From: Bacteroidales bacterium
Lineage (GTDB): Bacteria > Bacteroidota > Bacteroidia > Bacteroidales > WCHB1-69
Length of the DNA: 5,673 bases
Direction: 5' to 3'
Assembly (NCBI GenBank): GCA_031254735.1
Contig: JAIRTU010000209.1
Location: forward strand, 1-5,673
Shown here: positions 1-5,438 of the stretch, one piece after another
Position numbering within the stretch: position 1 is the first letter of the stretch
How the letters are laid out: each line of letters opens with the position of its first letter
The notes under the pieces: generated by a model
What the model saw: the letters and a program-made list of their open reading frames with translations, nothing else
Database searches by the model: none
What the model was told of the DNA's origin: nothing
Program-made: the position numbers and the translations under genes

Positions 1-377
1 ACCAATGCAGGATTGAAGAGGTTTTTTCCCAAGCCTCCGAAAGCCATTTTGCTAATGCCGATCGCCACCACAGCACCGATAACCACTATCCACCACGAAA
101 GATTGCTCGGAACGTTGAACGCCAGCAACAAACCGGTGATAATTGCCGAACCGTCACTGACAGTCGGTTTTTGTTTCAAGAATACTTTTTGGAAAAACCA
201 TTCCAAAACAACGCAGGAAACCACACTGACAGCCGTAACCCTGACGGCGTCGATTCCATAATAATAAAAGGAAAAGAGCATGGTTGGGATTAATGCAATA
301 ATCACTGTCCACATAATTTTCTTCACCGAATCGGTGGTATGGACGTGAGGAGAACCCGATATTTTTAATAAACTCAT
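1..377 (-). CDS. rnfD: RnfD, ion-translocating Rnf complex membrane subunit (N-terminal part, runs off the window)
   Basis: RnfD is an integral membrane subunit of the Rnf complex, which couples electron transfer between ferredoxin and NAD to Na+ or H+ transport. The start is the ATG at 377-375, and 125 complete codons lie in the window before the gene leaves at base 1; the family is usually over 300 residues, so about a third is present. Visible family motifs are SPH at residues 9-11, DGSAIITGLLLA at 75-86 and GGLGKNLFNPA at 114-124. Hydrophobic stretches near residues 22-40, 47-62 and 78-108 fit membrane helices. The threonine that carries covalent FMN lies further on and cannot be checked. 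The gene follows the DUF3990 gene after a 93-base gap instead of following rnfC directly. I found no TAnnTTTG match in that gap, only a one-base-short TATTTTG (minus strand, near 450), so its transcription source is unclear. Confidence 0.93.
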   Translation of the reverse strand, partial: MSLLKISGSPHVHTTDSVKKIMWTVIIALIPTMLFSFYYYGIDAVRVTAVSVVSCVVLEWFFQKVFLKQKPTVSDGSAIITGLLLAFNVPSNLSWWIVVIGAVVAIGISKMAFGGLGKNLFNPAL

Positions 378-470
378 ATTATTCTTGGTTTTTGATTGTT
401 CTATATTTATAAACTGTATTAACCGGTTTTTTATTTTACTCAAAATATGTTTGCTGTTTCTGCTTATTTT

Positions 471-1151
471 TCATTGTTTCAATTCCAAATTCAACATTTC
501 GTAGATTTCTTGCCACGAGCATTTATGAAGTTGCGCGGCTTCGTTTTCCAACTCGGCAAAGATTGCAGAGGTGAAAAATAACTCCGTTGCTAAAACTTCA
601 TTCATCTTTTTATCGAGCATCAGTTTTTCAATGATTTTTTCGCCAATATCTTCAATGTCGAAAAGGGTATTATTTGATACATATCCCATAGTTTGTAACG
701 ATTTTAATGTGCAAAAACAAATTTGGTGTGTTTCTTCGTGGTATGATAATTCTTTCAAAAATTGTTCGCGCGAAATTCGTCCGTTTAAAAACTGTCGTAA
801 TCGGTATTGTATTTTGTCGTCAGCAACAGGACCTTCAATCAGGTCGTAATCGTGGCGTTGCTCTATGAAGTTATCGTCGCGATTAAGCACCACAAAATCA
901 AGCCATTGATCGGTGTAACCGTCAAACCGCAACACGTTGTATTTACGCGAAGGGTCAAAAAATGTCTCTGTAAATTCAAATTCGGAAACAAAGCCCGAAT
1001 TGCCGTATTTTGTCCCGACTCTTTTTGCCCAACTTTCAGCTTGCGAGCGGAATTTGGTGGTGTAAAAACCTCGTCCGAAGTCTCTGTATCTCTCACCTTT
1101 AGAAAGGTCTATTTCTTTTACCACTGTATAACTTCCATGATAAAGTCTCAT
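471..1151 (-). CDS. DUF3990 family protein, ADP-ribosyltransferase-like, candidate toxin/effector
   Basis: This 226-residue protein matches the DUF3990 pattern as I know it: LYHGS at residues 3-7, DFGRGFYTT at 24-32, QAESWA at 37-42, WLDFV at 83-87, a YDLIEGPVADDK block at 102-113 and HQICFCT at 142-148. The HG and GxGFYTT motifs resemble the first two NAD-binding motifs of the ADP-ribosyltransferase fold, so an NAD-dependent modifying activity is an inference, and no substrate can be named. It has no signal peptide or membrane segment and is probably cytoplasmic. Residues about 165-226 form a helical extension beyond the domain; its last 38 residues resemble part of the DUF3791 partner (see findings). 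The start ATG at 1151-1149 overlaps the stop of the DUF3791 gene (ATGA), and GGAGGT lies five bases upstream, so the two genes are probably translationally coupled. The domain call is fairly sure; the toxin role is a hypothesis. Confidence 0.83.
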   Translation of the reverse strand: MRLYHGSYTVVKEIDLSKGERYRDFGRGFYTTKFRSQAESWAKRVGTKYGNSGFVSEFEFTETFFDPSRKYNVLRFDGYTDQWLDFVVLNRDDNFIEQRHDYDLIEGPVADDKIQYRLRQFLNGRISREQFLKELSYHEETHQICFCTLKSLQTMGYVSNNTLFDIEDIGEKIIEKLMLDKKMNEVLATELFFTSAIFAELENEAAQLHKCSWQEIYEMLNLELKQ

Positions 1152-1399
1152 CTTTGACCTCCGTTTTTAAGACACACTTCGTACAAATCGAGCAATGTAT
1201 AGTATTCGTTGTCGGTATGTAAAGCCCACCAATGATTGTAGAGATAATCCAAGCCGCCGTATTTTTTCAAATACAGATACGCATCCGATATTTTCATCTT
1301 GAACGCCGCTGCAAATTCGGGTATGATAAAAGCAATGAAACTCACTTTATCGCTTGTTTCCTTATCTAATATTCGGTTATCCGTTGCTGTTGCGTTCAT
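1148..1399 (-). CDS. DUF3791 family small protein, likely partner of the DUF3990 protein
   Basis: This 83-residue protein starts at the ATG at 1399-1397. After a polar N-terminal stretch of about 17 residues it shows the DUF3791 pattern: a hydrophobic helix (VSFIAFIIPEF, residues 19-29), a segment ending in an aromatic/leucine face (DAYLYLKKYGGLDYLY, 39-54), and the WALHT turn at 58-62, followed by a helix to the end. The family is small and helical, has no known enzymatic residues, and is often encoded next to DUF3990 genes. Here it lies just upstream of one and overlaps it by four bases, as an antitoxin or immunity-like partner might; that role is inferred from arrangement only. A TATTTTTG promoter box sits 27 bases upstream of the start. 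Confidence 0.8.
   Translation of the reverse strand: MNATATDNRILDKETSDKVSFIAFIIPEFAAAFKMKISDAYLYLKKYGGLDYLYNHWWALHTDNEYYTLLDLYEVCLKNGGQR
1157..1162 (-). promoter_or_regulatory. Shine-Dalgarno-like GGAGGT before the DUF3990 gene
   Basis: GGAGGT lies inside the last codons of the DUF3791 gene, with a five-base spacer (CAAAG) before the DUF3990 ATG. Strong Shine-Dalgarno sites are uncommon in Bacteroidota, and the other starts in this window do not have one. It supports the chosen start and coupled translation, though it also simply encodes Gly-Gly in the upstream protein. Confidence 0.5.
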
Positions 1400-1425
1400 A
1401 ATCTTACTTATAATTATCTGTCATA

Positions 1426-1433
1426 CAAAAATA
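1426..1433 (-). promoter_or_regulatory. Candidate -7 promoter box for the DUF3791-DUF3990 pair
   Basis: TATTTTTG on the minus strand fits the Bacteroidota -7 consensus TAnnTTTG. It lies in the 62-base gap after the methyltransferase stop and 27 bases before the DUF3791 ATG, predicting a leader of about 20 bases. I see no convincing -33 TTTG at the expected spacing. If real, it makes the two-gene module transcriptionally independent of the rnf genes. Confidence 0.55.
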
Positions 1434-1461
1434 CAACTTTATTTTCAATTTTATCTGCTTT

Positions 1462-2274
1462 TCATGTTTTTTGTTTTATCGAAAAATTAATTCCAAAAAA
1501 GAAATATTCCCGCAGCCAAGTTTTTTTTTGCAGCATGTTTTCTTTGGCGATCATTTCTTCCGCCGAACGATTTCGGTAAAAAAACGGATAGTAAAAACGA
1601 ATGTATTCGGGCGATGTTTTTTCACATGAAAATCCTGCACGTTCAAATTCTTGCTTCCATTTTTTCCAACTGCGTACATTTTCATTGCCCAACAAAATAT
1701 TTTTTTGCAAACGTTCGTCCCAAATGCTGATAATTCTTTTGTTTCCCCGCTGTTTGAAAAGTTTTAAATTGGCAATAATATTATTCCCGTTTTCTTCTGC
1801 GACAATCAATTGTCCATTTGGTTTGAGAACCTGACGGAAAATATGCAACGCTTCCTGCAAAGGCTCAATATGGTGCAAAGTGTCTTGCAAAATAATGCAA
1901 TCAAAAGAATGATCTGCCGGGTTGTTATCAAAAACGTTGGCATAATCCACGGTAAACAAATCTGTATCTCCGTATTGTTTCCAATATTTTTTTCGTTGTT
2001 CAATCTGTTCAAAATAAAATTCCAATGTAGTTCCGTACACACTAAATCCATTCATTGCCAAAAACAAAGCCGTAGTTCCATATCCGCAACCACAATCCCA
2101 AATTGTTGAGTTTGGGTTGTTGATTTGGTTGGAAATATACTGTAAACGTTGTACAAAATAGGCTTTCCGAAATTCAAAAGATTTCTTATCATTCAAAAAC
2201 TTATAGTATCCCCTCATCGCGGGGACGTCTTGCAGTTCTTTCAGGAACAATTCAAAAAAATCATCAACAGTCAT
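1462..2274 (-). CDS. Class I SAM-dependent methyltransferase, substrate unknown
   Basis: This 270-residue protein has a Rossmann-fold methyltransferase core. Motif I is IWDCGCGYG at residues 58-66 (SAM-binding glycine loop), with an acidic E85 at the end of the second strand (GTTLEF) that would bind the SAM ribose. FDCIILQDTLHHIEP at 124-138 is the post-II/motif III region typical of the UbiE/Methyltransf_11-like group, and LKPNGQLIVAE is at 150-160. About 55 residues precede the core. The C-terminal 70 residues are rich in aromatic and basic residues (YIRFYYPFFYRNR, 224-236) and I do not recognise them. There is no transmembrane pattern. The start is the ATG at 2274-2272. The gene follows rnfC after 69 bases with no TAnnTTTG box, so read-through from rnfC is possible. 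Three of four 60-base lines I counted by hand here are 30-37% G+C (the fourth is 45%), against 47-53% for three in rnfC, which hints at a different origin. Nothing nearby indicates a substrate. Confidence 0.88.
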   Translation of the reverse strand: MTVDDFFELFLKELQDVPAMRGYYKFLNDKKSFEFRKAYFVQRLQYISNQINNPNSTIWDCGCGYGTTALFLAMNGFSVYGTTLEFYFEQIEQRKKYWKQYGDTDLFTVDYANVFDNNPADHSFDCIILQDTLHHIEPLQEALHIFRQVLKPNGQLIVAEENGNNIIANLKLFKQRGNKRIISIWDERLQKNILLGNENVRSWKKWKQEFERAGFSCEKTSPEYIRFYYPFFYRNRSAEEMIAKENMLQKKTWLREYFFFGINFSIKQKT

Positions 2275-2343
2275 TCGTTTTCCTGTTTTTTATAATAAAA
2301 TTTTATATGCTTGAAAATTTCGTTTATAACATATAAGCAATTA

Positions 2344-3678
2344 TTACTTCTGCGCCCTTGCTCGGATCATTGATCCTGTCTTATTTTTCCCTAAACGGAT
2401 ATAATCCAGCAACGGACGGTTTGCAGGACAGATAAACTGACAGCTTCCGCATTCTATACAACTCATTATCTGTTCTTTTTCCGTATCTTCCCAACGGCTG
2501 TTTTCCGCCAAAGGCGACAGAAAATAAGGCTCTAATCCCATAGGACAAGCATCCACGCATTTCCCGCAACGAATACAGTTAACCGCCTCCAAACGTTTCG
2601 CTTCTTTGGCATTGATTTGCAAAAGCGAAGAAAACCCTTTGGTAATATAAGCATTCAGATTGGCAACCGCTTTTCCCATCATGGGACCGCCGCTGATAAC
2701 TTTTTCGGTATCTTCTGCCAAGCCGCCGTTTGCTTCCACAATCGCATGAATGGGCGTTCCCAAACGAACCACATAGTTTTTCGGTTGAGAAACCGATTTT
2801 CCCGAATATGTCAGATAGCCGACAACAAGGGGTTTGTTTTTTTGCACCGCCTCATACACCGACAAAGCCGTTGCGACATTGTCTACCACACAACCCACAT
2901 CAACAGGCAGTTTTCCTGTGGGAACTTCGCGATTGGCAATGGCTTTTATCAACTGTTTTTCTGCACCTTGCGGATATTTGGTTTGCAAAACATGAATATT
3001 TATTCCCGAAAAATCGGCGGCAACTTCTTTCAGTCGTGCAATGGCTTCGGGTTTATTGTGTTCCACGCCAATATCTACCGTCAACAAACCCAAAGCCGAA
3101 CGCAAAAGACATGCACCGATGAGAAATTCTTCGGTGCGTTCCAACATAATGCGGTTGTCCACCGAAATATACGGCTCGCATTCGGCGGCATTGATAATGC
3201 AATATTCCACCTTTTTTCCTTCGGGAATCATCAACTTGATATGAGTAGGAAAACAAGCGCCGCCCAATCCCACAATACCTTTTTCTTTTATTTTTTCAAT
3301 AATCTCCGAAGAAGAAAGCGAAAAATCGCGTTTAATGTCGGCAGATAAATCAATGCCGTCTTCCCATTGTTCTTCTTCCGCCACATCGATGGTGATTGCC
3401 ATTTTTTTGTATCCGCTGACGTCGGACACAGGCTCTATCTTGGCAACCGTTCCTGTGCATGACGAATGAAGATTGGCAGAGATAAACGCCTCTCCTTTGG
3501 CAATCAATTGCCCTGTTTTTACCGTATCTCCTTTTGAAACCACCACCACAGAGGGCGCCCCCAAATGTTGCGTGGCATACAATACCGCCTGTTTCGACAG
3601 CGGAAAAACTTCAAACGGAGTGTTATGTGCTAACTTGTTTTCCTGTGGGTGTATTCCCCCTTTTCTGAATGTCTTCAC
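2344..3678 (-). CDS. rnfC: RnfC, NADH-interacting iron-sulfur subunit of the Rnf complex
   Basis: RnfC is the peripheral Rnf subunit that exchanges electrons with NAD(H) and passes them through iron-sulfur clusters to the membrane subunits. The 444-residue protein opens with the typical FRKGGIHPQENK (residues 4-15) and a barrel-sandwich domain to about residue 98. The NuoF-like nucleotide/FMN loop GLGGACFPTHIKL is at 137-149, NAAECEPY at 163-170 and an SLBB-like region around 250-310. Two complete ferredoxin motifs follow: C368, C371, C374, C378 and C407, C410, C413, C417. The start codon is GTG (3678-3676); an in-frame TAA only three codons upstream and the match to family N-termini make an earlier start unlikely. 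The gene ends in TAATAA. It has its own promoter box 37 bases upstream. rnfB, the usual upstream neighbour, is replaced by gcvT, and rnfD is displaced by about 2 kb. Confidence 0.97.
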   Translation of the reverse strand: MKTFRKGGIHPQENKLAHNTPFEVFPLSKQAVLYATQHLGAPSVVVVSKGDTVKTGQLIAKGEAFISANLHSSCTGTVAKIEPVSDVSGYKKMAITIDVAEEEQWEDGIDLSADIKRDFSLSSSEIIEKIKEKGIVGLGGACFPTHIKLMIPEGKKVEYCIINAAECEPYISVDNRIMLERTEEFLIGACLLRSALGLLTVDIGVEHNKPEAIARLKEVAADFSGINIHVLQTKYPQGAEKQLIKAIANREVPTGKLPVDVGCVVDNVATALSVYEAVQKNKPLVVGYLTYSGKSVSQPKNYVVRLGTPIHAIVEANGGLAEDTEKVISGGPMMGKAVANLNAYITKGFSSLLQINAKEAKRLEAVNCIRCGKCVDACPMGLEPYFLSPLAENSRWEDTEKEQIMSCIECGSCQFICPANRPLLDYIRLGKNKTGSMIRARAQK

Positions 3679-3714
3679 GTTAATTTATCTTTTGTACACA
3701 CTAACTATGAAATG

Positions 3715-3722
3715 CAAAATTA
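3715..3722 (-). promoter_or_regulatory. Candidate -7 promoter box for rnfC
   Basis: TAATTTTG on the minus strand matches TAnnTTTG and lies 37 bases before the rnfC GTG, predicting a leader of about 30 bases. A TTG is present upstream (3751-3749) but is about 26 bases away, longer than the usual -33/-7 spacing of about 19. The box suggests rnfC starts its own transcript instead of being read from gcvT. Confidence 0.55.
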
Positions 3723-3770
3723 TCATTTATTTTGAATATAATACTTGTCAATCTGTTATTATTTTTCACG

Positions 3771-3877
3771 CAGGACAAGATAAAAACCGCTCCCCGACCA
3801 ACACCAAATCGAATTTTCCCGGTTCGGAAAACCTCAACCTGTGTGGAACGACAGTAATCGGTTCTTGTATTGTCCTG
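3771..3877. other. Long imperfect inverted repeat, possible structured RNA or miniature mobile element
   Basis: The ends CAGGACAA (3771-3778) and TTGTCCTG (3870-3877) pair perfectly. A second helix of AAAAACCG (3782-3789) with CGGTTCTT (3859-3866) has one A/C position that becomes G-U on the minus strand. A third pairs CCAACAC (3798-3804) with GTGTGG (3841-3846) with one bulged base, and the tip pairs TTTTCC (3814-3819) with GGAAAA (3826-3831) around a six-base loop. The four nested helices fold the whole 107 bases into one rod. Neither end is followed by a T-tract, so it is not an ordinary terminator. The strand cannot be fixed, because wobbles favour different strands in different helices. 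No target-site duplication is visible. It lies between gcvT and the rnfC promoter. Confidence 0.5.
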
Positions 3878-3898
3878 TTCCGCTGACGGCGAAAAAAA

Positions 3899-4990
3899 CT
3901 ATCCCTTATAAAAAGGCATCTTTACCACAACGGATTTCACCGGTTTTTCGCGGATAATAATACATATTTCTGTTCCGATTTTGGCATGCTCCGTATTGAT
4001 CAACGCCGTTCCTATTGCTTTTCCGACAGAAGGACCCTGTGTTCCCGAGCAAACATGACCGATTTTGTTGCCATTGACATCGGCTACTTCGTAATCTTGA
4101 CGAGGAATACCGCGTTCTATCATCTCAAAACCAACTATTTTGTGCTTAACGCCTTCCTGTTTTTGTTTCAACAGGTTGTTTTTGTTGATGAAATTTTTAT
4201 GATCCGCAAATTTGGTAATCCAACCCAAACCGCCCTCTATGGGAGAAGTGGCGTCGTTGATTTCGTGTCCGTACAGACAAAATCCCATTTCCAAGCGAAG
4301 CGTATCTCTCGCACCCAAACCAATAGGTTTTATGCCTAACTCTTTTCCTGCTTCAAAAACGGCATTCCATATTTTGAGTCCGTCTTCGTTTTTGAAATAT
4401 ATTTCACAGCCTCCCGAACCGGTATACCCTGTGGTTGAAAGCAAAATGTTGGGAATGCCCGCAAAAGTAAGGTGTTTAAACGTGTAATATTCCATATCTT
4501 CGATAGGAGTATCCGTTAATTTTTGCATGGCTTGCAACGCCAGCGGACCTTGTACTGCCAATTGTGAAATTTCATCGGAAGCGTTATGCAACTCCGCACC
4601 GAATTTCTCGTTTTGTTTCACCAACCAATTCCAATCTTTTTCGATGTTCGCCGCATTGACAACCAGCAAATATTCATCTTCATGAATGCGATAGGTCAAA
4701 AAATCGTCAACAATTCCGTTTTGCTCGTTCGGAAAGCAGCAATATTGTACTTTTCCGTCGGTGAGGGCGGCGGCATCGTTGGAAGACACCCATTGTACAA
4801 AATCTAAGGCTTTTTTTCCGCGAACATATATTTCTCCCATGTGAGAAACATCAAAAACGCCAACCGCTTTACGAACCGTTTCATGTTCAACTATTAAACC
4901 CTCGTACTGAACAGGCATATAAAAACCTGCAAAAGGAACCATCTTTGCACCGAGTTCCTCGTGTTTCTTTGTAAAAACCGTATTTTTCAT
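3899..4990 (-). CDS. gcvT: GcvT, aminomethyltransferase (glycine cleavage system T-protein)
   Basis: GcvT takes the aminomethyl group from the lipoyl arm of the H-protein and, with tetrahydrofolate, yields 5,10-methylene-THF, ammonia and reduced H-protein in the cytoplasm. The 363 residues match the usual bacterial length of about 360-370. Family motifs are in order: MVPFAGFYMPVQY (residues 17-29), VFDVSHMGEI (45-54), NGIVDDFLTYR (91-101) with the conserved Asp pair holding the catalytic aspartate, VNAANIEKD (111-119), LAVQGP (144-149), TGYTGSGGCEIYF (187-199), the LRLEMG block with R232, and GHEINDATSPIEGGLGW (241-257). The start is the ATG at 4990-4988 with a promoter box 52 bases upstream. 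The other glycine-cleavage genes (gcvH, gcvP) are not in the window. No glycine-riboswitch-like element is evident in the short leader. Confidence 0.97.
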   Translation of the reverse strand: MKNTVFTKKHEELGAKMVPFAGFYMPVQYEGLIVEHETVRKAVGVFDVSHMGEIYVRGKKALDFVQWVSSNDAAALTDGKVQYCCFPNEQNGIVDDFLTYRIHEDEYLLVVNAANIEKDWNWLVKQNEKFGAELHNASDEISQLAVQGPLALQAMQKLTDTPIEDMEYYTFKHLTFAGIPNILLSTTGYTGSGGCEIYFKNEDGLKIWNAVFEAGKELGIKPIGLGARDTLRLEMGFCLYGHEINDATSPIEGGLGWITKFADHKNFINKNNLLKQKQEGVKHKIVGFEMIERGIPRQDYEVADVNGNKIGHVCSGTQGPSVGKAIGTALINTEHAKIGTEICIIIREKPVKSVVVKMPFYKG

Positions 4991-5041
4991 CTGTTGATAC
5001 TTAATATATTATACATTTAATTTGTCTTTTTTTATGTCCTG

Positions 5042-5049
5042 CAAATATA
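5042..5049 (-). promoter_or_regulatory. Candidate -7 promoter box for gcvT
   Basis: TATATTTG on the minus strand is a full match to TAnnTTTG, 52 bases before the gcvT ATG. It predicts a start near 5036 and a leader of about 45 bases that is very A/T-rich. I see no -33 TTTG at the right spacing. The leader is too short for a folded riboswitch. Confidence 0.6.
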
Positions 5050-5190
5050 CATTTTTTTTGTTTGCCTTTTTCATATCGACAGATAAATAATTGCCAAATC
5101 TTTTTTCCGGAAAGAAAAACACGCCTTTATTCCCCCACAAAACAAGTTTTTTGCCTCTTTATGTTTATGTATAAAGATGTGTATAAAAGT

Positions 5191-5303
5191 AGTCTGAATG
5201 GAGACTTGCCTTTTGCAAGGCAAATCCCGGCTCGCGGTAAAAAGAACGCAACATCTTACCGAATTTCTGTAAGGAGTTCTATTTTTCCCGAAGAATGTTA
5301 CTC
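5191..5303. other. Cluster of hairpins in the gcvT/malic enzyme intergenic region
   Basis: Within the 448-base gap between the divergent genes there are four consecutive potential stems: AGTCT/AGACT (5191-5195 with 5202-5206), a perfect seven-base stem TTGCCTT/AAGGCAA with a TTGC loop (5206-5223), CGGTAA/TTACCG (5235-5240 with 5256-5261), and a looser GAGT/ACTC plus TTCT/AGAA pairing (5274-5303). None is followed by a T-run on either strand, so they are not simple terminators. The rest of the gap, outside the promoter boxes and the short repeats at 5306-5359, is A/T-rich and shows no gene I can support. A small RNA, an unusual 5' leader or a dispersed intergenic repeat are all possible. Confidence 0.4.
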
Positions 5304-5305
5304 TT

Positions 5306-5359
5306 AATCATACAAATCACAATAATCACACCGTCCGGACATTTAGGAAATTTAGGGGT
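5306..5359. repeat. Short degenerate repeats with a 9-base period upstream of the malic enzyme gene
   Basis: AATCA recurs at 5306, 5315 and 5324, exactly nine bases apart. After the palindrome GTCCGGAC at 5333-5340, TTTAGG recurs at 5342 and 5351 in the same nine-base register. This gives six consecutive nine-base units. The block ends about 30 bases before the promoter boxes of the plus-strand gene. It could be a degenerate tandem array, binding-site repeats, or part of a dispersed element with the hairpins to its left. Confidence 0.45.
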
Positions 5360-5388
5360 AAAAATCATTATTTGTCATTCGTCAGGTT

Positions 5389-5416
5389 TATCTTTGTAAA
5401 CTTTATGCTACTTTTG
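5389..5416 (+). promoter_or_regulatory. Two candidate -7 promoter boxes for the malic enzyme gene
   Basis: TATCTTTG (5389-5396) and TACTTTTG (5409-5416) both match TAnnTTTG on the plus strand. They lie 42 and 22 bases before the ATG at 5439. The nearer box would give a leader of roughly 15 bases. Neither has a clear -33 element at about 19 bases, so which is used cannot be told. Confidence 0.5.
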
Positions 5417-5438
5417 CAGATAAATTAATCGTACAGAA

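Noticed and set aside
421..428. AACCGGTT palindrome followed by T-rich sequence on the plus strand, between the DUF3990 gene and rnfD
   Set aside because: Four pairs and no loop, and both flanking genes are on the minus strand, so a plus-strand terminator has no purpose here.
863..1096. Minus-strand 77-codon frame inside the DUF3990 gene
   Set aside because: It is an out-of-frame shadow of the DUF3990 gene with no motif of its own.
2295..2306. Perfect 12-base palindrome ATAAAATTTTAT between rnfC and the methyltransferase gene
   Set aside because: It is pure A/T in an A/T-rich gap, where such palindromes arise easily, and it has no loop or T-run to act as a terminator.
2364..2376. GGATC-ATT-GATCC inverted repeat near the rnfC stop
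   Set aside because: It lies within the rnfC coding sequence, has only five pairs and no following T-run; not enough for a terminator call.
2617..3348. Long plus-strand open frame (243 codons) opposite rnfC
   Set aside because: It is antisense to a clear rnfC gene with all cofactor motifs; its protein is of low complexity in F, N, R and H and matches nothing I know.
3892..3916. CCTT/AAGG hairpin followed by seven Ts at the gcvT stop, minus strand, as an intrinsic terminator
   Set aside because: The stem has only four pairs, overlaps the last codons and is separated from the T-run by several bases; too weak to annotate.
5104..5113. TTTCCGGAAA palindrome upstream of gcvT
   Set aside because: A single ten-base palindrome with no second copy nearby; a regulator site is possible but unsupported.
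5062..5307. Open frame on the plus strand of 81 codons, or 49 from the ATG at 5161, in the gcvT/malic enzyme gap
   Set aside because: It runs through the hairpin cluster, has no recognisable domain and lacks a well-placed promoter box; the structure explains the region better than a protein. A short peptide cannot be excluded.
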